64,000 nt of DNA from Prosthecobacter vanneervenii (GTDB lineage Bacteria > Verrucomicrobiota > Verrucomicrobiia > Verrucomicrobiales > Verrucomicrobiaceae): positions 620,001 to 684,000 of the forward strand of contig NZ_JACHIG010000001.1 of the NCBI RefSeq assembly GCF_014203095.1, in the 5' to 3' direction. Under the pieces are notes generated by a model. That model worked only from the letters and a program-made list of their open reading frames with translations. It did not search any database and was not told the DNA's origin. Below are positions 17,415 through 25,795 of the stretch, one piece after another (the first letter of the stretch is position 1; every line of letters starts with the position of its first letter). The translations under genes and the position numbers were made by a program.

Positions 17415-17451
17415 GGATTACACCCGTAATCCTATGATTACATTTGTAATC
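17415..17451 (+). promoter_or_regulatory. tandem BlaI-type operators
   Basis: Two dyads lie just before the BlaI gene: GGATTAC-ACCC-GTAATCC (17415-17432) and GATTAC-ATTT-GTAATC (17436-17451). Both carry the TAC(A)/(T)GTA core known from bla and mec operators of staphylococci. They also sit in the murA-blaI intergenic region. Confidence 0.75.
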
Positions 17452-17459
17452 CGACCCCC

Positions 17460-17864
17460 ATGGCACGCCGTCCCACGACACCACCCACGCCTAAGATCTC
17501 CGACGCCGAATGGACAGTGATGAATGTCTTCTGGCAGCGGGGCACGAGCACGCTGGCGGAGGTGGTGAAGGAGCTGGAAGGCAGGCTGCACTGGAAACCG
17601 CGCACGGTGCAGAGCCTGATCCGCCGTCTGGTGGACAAAGGTGCGCTGGGGGTGGAGGCGGTGGGACGAGAGTACCGCTACCTGCCCGCCGTGGCCCAGG
17701 ACCAGTGCCAGCATGAGGAGAGCCGCAGCTTTCTGGACCGCGTCTTCAACGGGCGGCTGACACCCTTTGTGGCGGGGCTGATGGAACGTGAAGAAGTGAC
17801 GCAAGATGACCTAGCTGCGCTTCGTGAAGTGCTGAACCAGGCTGAGAAGAAACTCAAAAAGTAG
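17460..17864 (+). CDS. BlaI/MecI/CopY-family transcriptional repressor
   Basis: A 134-residue winged-helix repressor: KISDAEWTVMNVFWQRG, then WKPRTVQSLIRRLVDKGAL (recognition region), YRYLPAV (wing) and a C-terminal dimerisation region (FLDRVFNGRLTPFVAGL). It is followed after 7 bases by an M56 metalloprotease, the classical BlaI-BlaR1 arrangement in which sensor activation leads to repressor cleavage. Two dyad operators immediately upstream support autoregulation. No beta-lactamase is adjacent, so the target is unknown; the divergent murA gene is a candidate. ATG 17460 directly follows the operators, leaving no room for a strong ribosome binding site. Confidence 0.9.
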   Translation: MARRPTTPPTPKISDAEWTVMNVFWQRGTSTLAEVVKELEGRLHWKPRTVQSLIRRLVDKGALGVEAVGREYRYLPAVAQDQCQHEESRSFLDRVFNGRLTPFVAGLMEREEVTQDDLAALREVLNQAEKKLKK

Positions 17865-17871
17865 CTCCACC

Positions 17872-19542
17872 ATGAATGCCGACACCCTACTGCACTGGCT
17901 GCTGCGAACCTCGCTGGAAGCCAGCGTTCTCATTCTGGCGGTGCTGGGACTGCGACTGATGCTGGGCACGCGGCTGAGCCCGGCGTGGCGGATCGGTCTG
18001 TGGATGCTGGTGGGAGTGAAGCTGATGCTGCCTGCCTTCATCCCGGCGGGGTTTGGACTGGGTGGGTGGTTTCAACAAACTGCGGATGCTTCTGCTGGTG
18101 AGACTGTCATGACGCAGCGTGGTGTGGCTGACGAAGTGGACGCTGCCGCTTCTGTAAAGGTGCAGTCTGTTGCACCAGTGGTGTCTCATTCATCAGCGTC
18201 TGCATGGATTCCGAGCGGGGTCAGTCTGGCGCTGGGGCTGTGGGTGAGCGGTGGTATGTTTGTTTTACTGGCAGCGATCTATCGGCAGCAGCGTTTTCAC
18301 CGTGCGCTACGCCGCAGGCCGCAGGCTGCAGATCCCCTGCTCTGTGCTCTCGTGGCGAGCCTGAGCCGGAAAGCCGGGGTGAAAGAACCAGTGCGTCTTC
18401 TGCTGATGCCCGCAGGCACAACGCCAGCCCTGGTGGGGGTGATGCGGCCCTGCATCCTGCTGCCGGAGGACTGGGAAGAGCGTTTTGACGAAGGCAGCCT
18501 GCGCCATGTGCTGCTGCATGAGCTGCTGCACATCAAAAACCATGACCTGATCTGGAACTGGACCGCCGTGGCAGTACAGGCGCTGCATTGGTTTAATCCG
18601 CTGGTGTGGCTTGTGGTGTCGCGCTTTCAGGCGGACCGCGAACTGCGATGCGATGCGGGCGCGCTGGCGCTGCTGCCGCCGAAGGAGCGGCTGGACTACG
18701 GGCACACGCTGCTGCGCATTCAGGAGACATTTTTCGCACCACCGGTCATGGCAGGACTGGCCCCCTGTGTGCGCAACCACCCTGCCCTGCGCCAACGCAT
18801 TCATATGATCGCCCAGCCAACCATCCGCCAGCCTGTGCTCCAAGCCCTGCTCACCGTCACGCTCGGAGCGCTGGTGAGTTATTCCTTCACCACTGCGCGC
18901 GCAGTGGAAAAAGAAGTGCCGGAGAAGGTGCGCACGCGGGAGGGATCACGCACGCCTGCGGCGGAACCGCCCAAGACTGCCACGAATGAAACAGAGACTG
19001 GTGCTCCAGCGAAAGCCCGTGAAGGTGAGAGTGGCAGCACGAAGGCCACCGGCATGCGTGAAGGCGATGGCGGCACGCGCAAACCTGGCACTCGTGATGG
19101 CGAGAAGCCGCGCAGTGGAAGCGGTGACGGCGATGGCGCACGCAAGACCGGCATGCGCGATGGGGAAAAACCGCGCACAGGAGAGCGTGACGGAGAGGGT
19201 GCGAGGAAGACGGGTGCACGCGATGGGGAGAAGCCGCGCACGACAGGAGAGCGTGATGGCGAGGGCATGCGAAAAAGCGGGGCACGGGATGGAGAGAAAG
19301 CCACAGTCGCAGGTGAGACGATCACGCTGCGTGTGATCAAGGGCGGCGAGGCCGTGGTGGTGAATGGTGAGGAGATCGCCATGAATCGGCTGCGCGGTCA
19401 TCTGCACAGCTTTCTGCCGGATCATGCGGGAGCGAAGGTGGTGATCACAGGTGAAGGTGATGTGCCCATGAGCGCGATGCACAACACGATGGATGCGGTG
19501 CGAGATAATGGGAATAAGAGTGTGAGTATTCAGACGGAATAG
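17872..19542 (+). CDS. M56 family metallopeptidase (BlaR1-like) with ExbD-like C-terminal domain
   Basis: A 556-residue membrane protease. Transmembrane helices lie at about residues 5-30, 37-65 and 117-143, plus one near 335. The zinc motif HELLH is at 216-220 (LLHELLHIKNHDL), typical of M56 proteases that cleave BlaI-type repressors. Instead of a penicillin-binding sensor, the C-terminus has about 100 residues of charged tandem repeats built on RDGEKPRTGERDGEGARKTG, then a final 75-residue segment (ITLRVIKGGEAVVVNGEEI ... PMSAMHNTMDAVRDNG) that resembles the periplasmic domain of ExbD/TolR. The sensed signal is therefore likely different from beta-lactams. It is cotranscribed with the BlaI gene. 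Confidence 0.87.
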   Translation: MNADTLLHWLLRTSLEASVLILAVLGLRLMLGTRLSPAWRIGLWMLVGVKLMLPAFIPAGFGLGGWFQQTADASAGETVMTQRGVADEVDAAASVKVQSVAPVVSHSSASAWIPSGVSLALGLWVSGGMFVLLAAIYRQQRFHRALRRRPQAADPLLCALVASLSRKAGVKEPVRLLLMPAGTTPALVGVMRPCILLPEDWEERFDEGSLRHVLLHELLHIKNHDLIWNWTAVAVQALHWFNPLVWLVVSRFQADRELRCDAGALALLPPKERLDYGHTLLRIQETFFAPPVMAGLAPCVRNHPALRQRIHMIAQPTIRQPVLQALLTVTLGALVSYSFTTARAVEKEVPEKVRTREGSRTPAAEPPKTATNETETGAPAKAREGESGSTKATGMREGDGGTRKPGTRDGEKPRSGSGDGDGARKTGMRDGEKPRTGERDGEGARKTGARDGEKPRTTGERDGEGMRKSGARDGEKATVAGETITLRVIKGGEAVVVNGEEIAMNRLRGHLHSFLPDHAGAKVVITGEGDVPMSAMHNTMDAVRDNGNKSVSIQTE

Positions 19543-19606
19543 CCAATAGCTGCATTACCACCTCCTCATACCGTCATGTTCACGCTGGATGCGGCGATGA
19601 CGACAC

Positions 19607-19718
19607 AATGACGAATGAGTAAATCCGAATGACTAAATAATTCCAAATGTCGAAGCCGGATTCCAAAAAGAACTCGATGCGAATTTCGTCCTTCGGACTT
19701 TGTCACTCATTCGTCATT
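19607..19718. repeat. dispersed palindromic repeat, copy 2
   Basis: The left arm starts AATGACGAATGAGTAAATCC and the right arm ends ACTCATTCGTCATT, the same element as 5311-5443 but shorter (112 bases). It covers the start codon and first codons of the following secreted protein gene. Confidence 0.85.
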
Positions 19719-21230
19719 TTGCTTTCAGCTCTCGTAGTCCCGTCGCTCGTAAAGTCAGCGACAACGCAGGATGTTAACGCGGCGATAACGAAGGCGGTTT
19801 TGTTTTATCATTCCAAAGCAGCGACGCACGGTGGGTATGTGTATCGTTACAGCTCGGACTTCAAATTGAGGGAGGCGGAGGGGATTCCGGGGAAAGACAC
19901 GATCTGGATCCAGCCGCCAGGGACGCCTGCGGTGGGCATGGCGATGCTGGATGCGTATGAGGTGACGAAGGATGAGAAGTGCCTGGCTGCAGCGGTGGAG
20001 GCGGCGCATGCGGTGGCGCGCACGCAGCTGGTGTCGGGCGGATGGGATTACTCAGGGGACTTTGCCGAGAAGGATCGGGAGAAGCATCTTTATCGGCGTG
20101 ACGTGAATGGCAGGCTGATCGAGCGGAGGAAGGTGCCGGCAAGCGAAGGCGGGTGGCATGTGTGGAGGAAGCACGCGAACAAGAACAACTACTCCACCTT
20201 TGATGATGATGTGTCGCAGGCGGCGACGCGGCTGTTGGTGCGGGTGGACGCTGCGCTGGGCGGGAAGGATGCGGAGATCAAGGAGGCGGCAGAGTTTGCC
20301 CTGAGCGCGATCCTGGCGACGCAGTATCCTTCGGGGGGATGGAGTGCGAACTGGGACAGCTTTCCTAAAGCGCCACCGACGACCGCGATGTATCCGATCA
20401 AGGCGGGGAGTTATCCGGCTGACTGGCCGCGCAAGTGGCCGAAGGATTTCACGGGATGCTATGTGCTCAATGACAACACACATGCGACGCTGATGAGCAC
20501 GCTCATCCTGGCGTGGCAGCTACGGGGAGAAGAGAAGTATCTGGAAGCGGCGAAGCGTGGCGGGGATTTTTTAGTCGCCGCGCAGATGCCTGATCCGCAG
20601 CCGGCGTGGGCGCAGCAGTATGATGCGGAGATGCAGCCGGAGTGGAGCCGGGCCTTTGAACCGAGTGCAATCTGCGGACGTGAAAGCCAGGCGGCGATGT
20701 GGGCGCTGCTGAAGCTGGCGGCGGTGACGGGTGAGAAGAAGTACCTTGCGCCGCTGCCGAGGGCGATCGCGTATCTGCGGAAGGCGCTGCTGCCGGACGG
20801 GAGGATCGCGCGCTACTATGAGCTACAGACGAACAAGCCGCTGTATTTTGAGCGTGGCGAGGGCGGCAAGGGGTTTGTGCTGACCTACTCGGATGCAAAG
20901 GCTTCCTCCAATTACGGCTGGAAATGGGACAGCGAGCTGGAGGCGCTGGAGTCTTTCAGGCAGAAGATCGAGCGCGGTGAGCGTGTTGTTTTTCCACGGG
21001 TGGAGAAAGAGCGCTGGTCATCGCCGCCGACGGAGGGGGAGATTGCGATAATTTTGAAGGAGCAGCATGCGGATGGCTCGTGGCCCGTGACGGATGAGGA
21101 GCGGGGATGGATGCGCGATGCGAGTGGGAAGAAAACGCGGCCTGCGGGCGGGGTGATCTACAGCCTGGACTTTGTGCAGAATGTGAAGGCGCTGTGTGCG
21201 TGGCTGAAGGCGAAAGGAGGCGGCAGATGA
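19677..21230 (+). CDS. secreted pectate-lyase-like alpha-barrel protein
   Basis: An exported protein of about 517 residues with an (alpha/alpha) barrel like pectic acid lyase (PelA/Pel-10 family) or related polysaccharide-active enzymes. Recurrent helix-turn motifs are VSGGWDYSGDF, YPSGGWSANWDSFP and YNWGWKWDSELEALESF-like segments. ATG 19677 gives a usable signal peptide (MRISSFGLCHSFVILLSAL, then cleavage near VKSA). An in-frame ATG at 19647 adds ten polar residues. Both starts lie inside the palindromic repeat, so part of the signal peptide is repeat-derived. It overlaps the DUF1549/1553 gene by ATGA, indicating coupled translation. The substrate is unproven; plant polysaccharide is likely. 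Confidence 0.75.
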   Translation: MRISSFGLCHSFVILLSALVVPSLVKSATTQDVNAAITKAVLFYHSKAATHGGYVYRYSSDFKLREAEGIPGKDTIWIQPPGTPAVGMAMLDAYEVTKDEKCLAAAVEAAHAVARTQLVSGGWDYSGDFAEKDREKHLYRRDVNGRLIERRKVPASEGGWHVWRKHANKNNYSTFDDDVSQAATRLLVRVDAALGGKDAEIKEAAEFALSAILATQYPSGGWSANWDSFPKAPPTTAMYPIKAGSYPADWPRKWPKDFTGCYVLNDNTHATLMSTLILAWQLRGEEKYLEAAKRGGDFLVAAQMPDPQPAWAQQYDAEMQPEWSRAFEPSAICGRESQAAMWALLKLAAVTGEKKYLAPLPRAIAYLRKALLPDGRIARYYELQTNKPLYFERGEGGKGFVLTYSDAKASSNYGWKWDSELEALESFRQKIERGERVVFPRVEKERWSSPPTEGEIAIILKEQHADGSWPVTDEERGWMRDASGKKTRPAGGVIYSLDFVQNVKALCAWLKAKGGGR

Positions 21231-23269
21231 AGACTATGATGGGCATTGGGACGCGTATGTGGCGGAACTTTGCGCAGGCTTTTGAACGCTCGAAAGCGCC
21301 GGAGGACCGGCGCACTCCAGGACGCTGTCGCGTTCACCTCATGCCCACACAGGGCATCTGCGCCATCTTTGTCTCGGTAGCGTTTTGCGGCTCGGCCATC
21401 CAAGCGTCTGAGAAATATGAGAACGAGACGCCGTGGTCGTATCAGCGCATTCTGAGGCCGGTGGTTCCGGTGGTGAAGGATGGGGCGTGGCCGAAGGATG
21501 ACATGGATCGGTTTATTCTAGCGAAGCTGGAGAAGGAGAACCTGCGGCCGATTGGGGATGCGTCGAGATTGACGCTGATACGGAGGGCGTCGTTTGATCT
21601 GCGCGGACTGCCGCCGACGCAGGAGGAGGTGGAGCGTTTTGTGAAGGATGCGGCGGCGGATGATGTGGCGTTTGCGAAGGTGGTGGATGCGTTTCTACAG
21701 TCGGAGCGTTTTGGAGAACGATGGGCGCGGCACTGGCTGGATGTGGTGCGGTATGCAGACAGCGTGGGCCGGGTGTGGAATGCGCCGTTTACGTATGCGT
21801 GGAAGTATCGTGACTGGGTGATTGATTCACTGAACGCGGACAAGCCGTACAACCGGTTTGTGGCGGAGCAGATTGCGGGAGATCTTTTACCGGCAACGAC
21901 GGTGCTGCAGAAGCGTGACCAGATTGTGGGCACAGGCATGCTGGCTCTGGGCAGTGTGAATCTACAGGAGGGAGACTATGAGCAGTTTGTGCTGGATCAG
22001 GTGGATGACCAGATCGACGTGGTTTCGCGTGCGTTCATGGGGCTGACGATCAGCTGTGCGCGGTGCCATGACCACAAGACGGAACCGGTGAGCCAGAAGG
22101 ACTACTATGCGCTGGCGGGGATCTTTTACAGCAGCCGCACGCTGCCGGGTCAGGCGAATCGGAGTGACATGAATGGATCGGGCTATGTGGATCCGGAGAT
22201 GCTGGTGGATCTGCCGACGAAACTGGACGAGCGCGTGGGCCCGCCGAGCCAGCTGCCGGAGGGAATTCATTCGATGGATGACATTCGGGCGCTGGGAAAT
22301 CCGAAGACGACGATCCGCTATGATGTGGACCCGCATTTATGCATGGGGGTGATCGAGGGTGAGATCAAGGACTGTGAGCTGGCGGTGGGAGGAGATCCGA
22401 ACGACCGCAAGGCTGCACCTGAGCGGGGAAAGCTGGGCATGCCGTCCCTGCCCCCGCTGCCGAAGATTCCTGCGAAGTCTTCGGGCCGGCTGGAACTGGC
22501 GCTGTGGATGACACAGGCAACGCATCCCCTCACCTCGCGCGTGGCGGTGAACCGCATCTGGCAGCATCTGATGGGCGAAGGGATCGTGCGCACGGTGGAT
22601 GATTTTGGGATCACGGGGAGTGATCCGACGCATCCGGAGCTGCTGGATCATCTGGCGATCCGGTTTGTGGAAGGAGGGTGGTCGGTGAAAAAGATGATCC
22701 GTGCGATGATGCTGAGCCGCACGTACCGGCTGGCGAGCACGGGAAATCCTGAGCATCATGATGCGGGCAACAAGCTGCGGTGGCGCATGAATGCGAAGCG
22801 GCTGGAGCTGGAACCGCTGCGAGACACGCTGCTGCAACTGGCGGGCAAGCTGACGTTTGACCGGCCTGAAGGCATCCAGGTGGCGGGCACGGGGGGCAAG
22901 GGACGGCATGGACTGACGCGCGGGCTACTAGGTATTGATGAGCCCTATCGAACGATTTATCTGCCGGTGGTGCGGGACAATGTGCCGGAGCTTTTCAGCA
23001 CGTTTGATTTTCCGGGACCGACGCAGATCAAGGGGCAGCGCGATGTGACAACAGTGGCACCGCAGGCGCTGTTTTTCATGAACAACGAGTTTGTGGAGGA
23101 GGTGGCGGGGGAGATTGCAGCGAAGACCGGAAAGGATGTGAAGGCGGCCTATCGGCTTGTGCTGGGACGGGAGCCGTCGAGCGAGGAGATGCGTGATGCG
23201 GGTGAACTGGATCTGCAGACGCTGGTGCAGGCGCTGCTGGGGACGGCGGAGTTTCGGTACATTTTCTAA
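21227..23269 (+). CDS. DUF1549/DUF1553 domain-containing protein
   Basis: A PVC-specific secreted protein. DUF1549 begins near WPKDDMDRFILAKLEKENL and includes RRASFDLRGLPPT and GERWARHWLDVVRYADS. DUF1553 is C-terminal (HPLTSRVAVNRIWQHLMGEG, then SRTYRLAS). The central CARCHDHK is a Cys-x-x-Cys-His heme-binding-like motif. ATG 21227 overlaps the upstream stop (ATGA), but a better signal peptide starts at ATG 21341 (MPTQGICAIFVSVAFCGSA); the 38 residues between contain a dispersed hairpin repeat, so either start is possible (680 or 642 residues). The N-terminal PSCyt1 cytochrome domain seen in longer members is absent. Function unknown; it usually pairs with DUF1501, as here. Confidence 0.87.
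   Translation: MKTMMGIGTRMWRNFAQAFERSKAPEDRRTPGRCRVHLMPTQGICAIFVSVAFCGSAIQASEKYENETPWSYQRILRPVVPVVKDGAWPKDDMDRFILAKLEKENLRPIGDASRLTLIRRASFDLRGLPPTQEEVERFVKDAAADDVAFAKVVDAFLQSERFGERWARHWLDVVRYADSVGRVWNAPFTYAWKYRDWVIDSLNADKPYNRFVAEQIAGDLLPATTVLQKRDQIVGTGMLALGSVNLQEGDYEQFVLDQVDDQIDVVSRAFMGLTISCARCHDHKTEPVSQKDYYALAGIFYSSRTLPGQANRSDMNGSGYVDPEMLVDLPTKLDERVGPPSQLPEGIHSMDDIRALGNPKTTIRYDVDPHLCMGVIEGEIKDCELAVGGDPNDRKAAPERGKLGMPSLPPLPKIPAKSSGRLELALWMTQATHPLTSRVAVNRIWQHLMGEGIVRTVDDFGITGSDPTHPELLDHLAIRFVEGGWSVKKMIRAMMLSRTYRLASTGNPEHHDAGNKLRWRMNAKRLELEPLRDTLLQLAGKLTFDRPEGIQVAGTGGKGRHGLTRGLLGIDEPYRTIYLPVVRDNVPELFSTFDFPGPTQIKGQRDVTTVAPQALFFMNNEFVEEVAGEIAAKTGKDVKAAYRLVLGREPSSEEMRDAGELDLQTLVQALLGTAEFRYIF
21284..21335. 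repeat. dispersed hairpin repeat, copy 2
   Basis: A strong hairpin GCGCCGG-AGGA-CCGGCGC lies inside outer arms GAACGC/GCGTTC, followed by CGCACTCCAGGACGCTGTCG, which matches 12109-12130. It is embedded in frame near the 5' end of the DUF1549/1553 gene. Confidence 0.7.
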
Positions 23270-23352
23270 CCACTAATCGGACACTAATAACACACTAATG
23301 TTCCAATCCATCCAATCTCAGTCATTAGTGTCTGATTAGTGGACATTAGTGG
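23270..23352. repeat. palindrome of CACTAAT heptamers
   Basis: Three CACTAAT units at 10-11-base spacing on the left (23270-23300) and three ATTAGTG units on the right (23323-23352) form imperfect inverted arms around a 22-base loop. It begins right after the stop of the DUF1549/1553 gene and ends 17 bases before the DUF1501 start. Confidence 0.8.
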
Positions 23353-23369
23353 TACAAAAAAATTCGACC

Positions 23370-24719
23370 ATGACCACACGCCGCCACCTTCTCCAATCCA
23401 CCAGCACCGGCTTTGGCTGGCTGGCGTTTAACGCGCTGAATCAGCAGTGGGCGGGGGCTGCGGCGCCGCTCAAGACGATCAATCCGCTGGCACCTAAGGA
23501 GCCGCATTTCGCGGCGAGGGCGAAGCGGGTGATTTTCATGTTTATGCAGGGTGGGCCGAGTCATCTGGACACGTTTGATTACAAGCCGGAGCTGGCAAAG
23601 GCGGAGGCGAACAAGGTGCAGAAGTACATGGGGAGCGTGTTTGAGTTCAAGCCGCGCGGGAAGAGCGGGATCATGATCTCAGAAGCGTTTCCGGAGCTGG
23701 CAAAGCATGCGGATGAGCTGTGTCTGCTGAACGGGATGCAGACGCGGACAAATGCGCACCAGATGGCGACGGTGGCGCTGCACATCGGCAGCGAGACGTT
23801 TGTGCGGCCGTCGATGGGGGCATGGATTGTCTATGGACTTGGAACAGAGGCGGAGGATCTGCCGGGCTTTGTCACGATCAATCCGGCTGCGGACAATGGC
23901 GGGGCGATGAATTATGGCTCGGCGTTTCTGCCAGCGACATTTCAGGGAACGCGATTGAGCACGGGCGGTGGTGGCGTGCCGGACCTGAGCAATGGCAGGC
24001 TGAGTGATGCGCAGCAGCGAAAGCAGATCGAGTTCATCCAAAAGGCAAACCGCAAGCTGCTCAGCGGGGATCCAGGGAACCCGGAGATCGAGGGAATCAT
24101 CCAGAGCTATGAGCTGGCGTACAAGATGCAGACGAGCGTGCCGGAGGTGCTGGATCTGAACAAGGAGCCACAGCATATCCGCGAGCTTTACGGGCTGGAT
24201 GATGGGGCCACGGAGCGGTTTGGCACGCAGTGCCTGATGGCGCGGCGCATGGCGGAGAAGGGCGTGCGGTTTATTCAGCTCACGTCGCCGGGATGGGATC
24301 ATCACAATGGGCTGCGGGACAACCTCGCACGGCAGTGCACGTCGATCGACAAGCCGATTGCGGGATTGATCGCGGACCTGAAGCAGCGGGACATGCTGAA
24401 GGACACGCTGATTTTGTGGGGCGGTGAGTTTGGACGTGGCAGCGGGTATGACAATGAGCCGTACAATGGCCGGGGCCACAATGGTGGTGGCTACACGATG
24501 TGGATGGCGGGTGGTGGCGTGAAGGGTGGATTCACCTACGGCAGCACGAATGAGATGGGAGACAAGGCGGAGACGGGGATCATCGGCACGCATGATCTGC
24601 ATGCCACGGTGCTGCACCTGCTGGGCATGAACCATGAGCGGCTGACGTATCGATATGCGGGAAGAAATTTCCGGCTGACGGACGTGAGCGGTGAGGTGGC
24701 GAAGGCGATCTTGGCGTGA
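23370..24719 (+). CDS. DUF1501 domain-containing protein (Tat-exported, sulfatase-like)
   Basis: A 449-residue protein with a twin-arginine-like start (TTRRHLLQSTSTGFG) followed by the DUF1501 alkaline-phosphatase-superfamily fold: KRVIFMFMQGGPSHLDTFDYK (metal-binding Asp region), LLNGMQTRTNAHQMATVALH, VRFIQLTSPGWDHHNGL and LILWGGEFGRGSGYDNEPYN, then GRGHNGGGYTMWMAGGGVKGG. The enzyme activity of the family is not established. ATG 23370 is chosen; a GTG at 23349 lies in the palindromic repeat. It is the usual downstream partner of DUF1549/1553 proteins, and together with the pectate-lyase-like gene suggests a polysaccharide or sulfated-glycan utilisation unit. Confidence 0.88.
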   Translation: MTTRRHLLQSTSTGFGWLAFNALNQQWAGAAAPLKTINPLAPKEPHFAARAKRVIFMFMQGGPSHLDTFDYKPELAKAEANKVQKYMGSVFEFKPRGKSGIMISEAFPELAKHADELCLLNGMQTRTNAHQMATVALHIGSETFVRPSMGAWIVYGLGTEAEDLPGFVTINPAADNGGAMNYGSAFLPATFQGTRLSTGGGGVPDLSNGRLSDAQQRKQIEFIQKANRKLLSGDPGNPEIEGIIQSYELAYKMQTSVPEVLDLNKEPQHIRELYGLDDGATERFGTQCLMARRMAEKGVRFIQLTSPGWDHHNGLRDNLARQCTSIDKPIAGLIADLKQRDMLKDTLILWGGEFGRGSGYDNEPYNGRGHNGGGYTMWMAGGGVKGGFTYGSTNEMGDKAETGIIGTHDLHATVLHLLGMNHERLTYRYAGRNFRLTDVSGEVAKAILA

Positions 24720-24745
24720 GGTTTGGTGCGCCCACGCCAGCCGCT

Positions 24746-25717
24746 CTATGCTTGCTTATGCTTCCTGCGCTCGTTTCCCCATCCTACAGCCAGAGAAAGA
24801 AGAAAAAGCACGATGAAGATGGCAAACACTGCAGGCATCTGCTGCGTAGGCCCGATCAGGAACTGAAGTGACTGTCGTGGCAGCGGCACGGCATGGATGA
24901 ATAGCAGATGGACTACGTAGAGCGTCAGTGATTCACGCCCCGCCAGGCGCAGCCAGCCGGTGACTGAGCTGACGCGCTCTGCCGCACAGGCCACCAGCAC
25001 GGCGGCCATCAGCACCCAGCCGAGGCGCTCCAGAAAGAACTCCGGCGCGCCGCCCGGCCAAGGAGACCAAGGCTGGGCAAAGGCCAGCAGTGCGCCCAGT
25101 GTAAAAACGACTGCCGCATGGCGGTCCGGAGTGCCGCTCCAAAGGCTGCGCGTCAGAAAGCCCGCAAGTCCAAAGCCGACCCAAGGAAAGAGGGCGAAGA
25201 GGGATCCTTGATTGCGATTGAAGTATTGATCTATGAGGAGCAGCCCCGTGTGCCAGTGCTCGGCGGAGGTTTGCAGTCCGACAAAGAAGAGCAGAAACAA
25301 AGCCACCACCATCTGCCGCCAGCGGCCAAAGCGCTCGGCCAGCAGCATGAGCATGCCGCTGATGGCCAAACAGTGCAGCACATTGACGGTGCAGGCGGCG
25401 CGCCATGCCTGAGCATGAAAAAGATCATTCCACGGCACATACATCAGATATCCGATGAGCAGCACCATGAGCAGGCGTTTGAGCGCTGGCAGCGGCGGCT
25501 TTGGAGACCCGGCAGTGATGTGCGCCCGCACGTAGCCTGCGATCCAGAAGAATGCAGGCGCGATGAGTCCGTGGTAGTAGCTCATCTCACGATACCATGC
25601 GGTTTTCTGCAGGCCAGCGTCGAGAAAGGTATTGGCCGAATGCGTCCACACCATGCCCAGCACGGCCAGACCGCGGAAGAGATCGAGCCAGAGGAGGCGT
25701 TTTGAGGAACCGGGCAC
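24746..25717 (-). CDS. heparan-alpha-glucosaminide N-acetyltransferase-like membrane protein (DUF1624/DUF5009-type)
   Basis: A 323-residue integral membrane protein with eight to ten hydrophobic helices. The N-terminus has the family signature LWLDLFRGLAVLGMVWTHSAN; SYYHGLIAPAFFWIAGY and GRESLTLYVVHLLFIHAVPL follow, as in HGSNAT/YeiB-like and acyltransferase-3-like proteins. Such proteins transfer acyl groups across the membrane to sugars or glycans. It converges with the DUF1501 gene (27-base gap) and is divergent from the CehA-type gene. Its proximity to the polysaccharide genes hints at glycan processing, but a substrate cannot be assigned. Confidence 0.75.
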   Translation of the reverse strand: MPGSSKRLLWLDLFRGLAVLGMVWTHSANTFLDAGLQKTAWYREMSYYHGLIAPAFFWIAGYVRAHITAGSPKPPLPALKRLLMVLLIGYLMYVPWNDLFHAQAWRAACTVNVLHCLAISGMLMLLAERFGRWRQMVVALFLLFFVGLQTSAEHWHTGLLLIDQYFNRNQGSLFALFPWVGFGLAGFLTRSLWSGTPDRHAAVVFTLGALLAFAQPWSPWPGGAPEFFLERLGWVLMAAVLVACAAERVSSVTGWLRLAGRESLTLYVVHLLFIHAVPLPRQSLQFLIGPTQQMPAVFAIFIVLFLLSLAVGWGNERRKHKQA

Positions 25718-25795
25718 GCGCGAGAATAACTAATTTGTTTCCATTCACAAGATGTCACTCCGAGCGACGTTGGTTACACCTCACTTTTCCAACCC

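Noticed and set aside
16035..17429. Long open frame on the plus strand (464 codons) opposite murA
   Set aside because: Low-complexity Gly/Ala/Asp/His-rich translation, an antisense shadow of murA, which has all catalytic residues.
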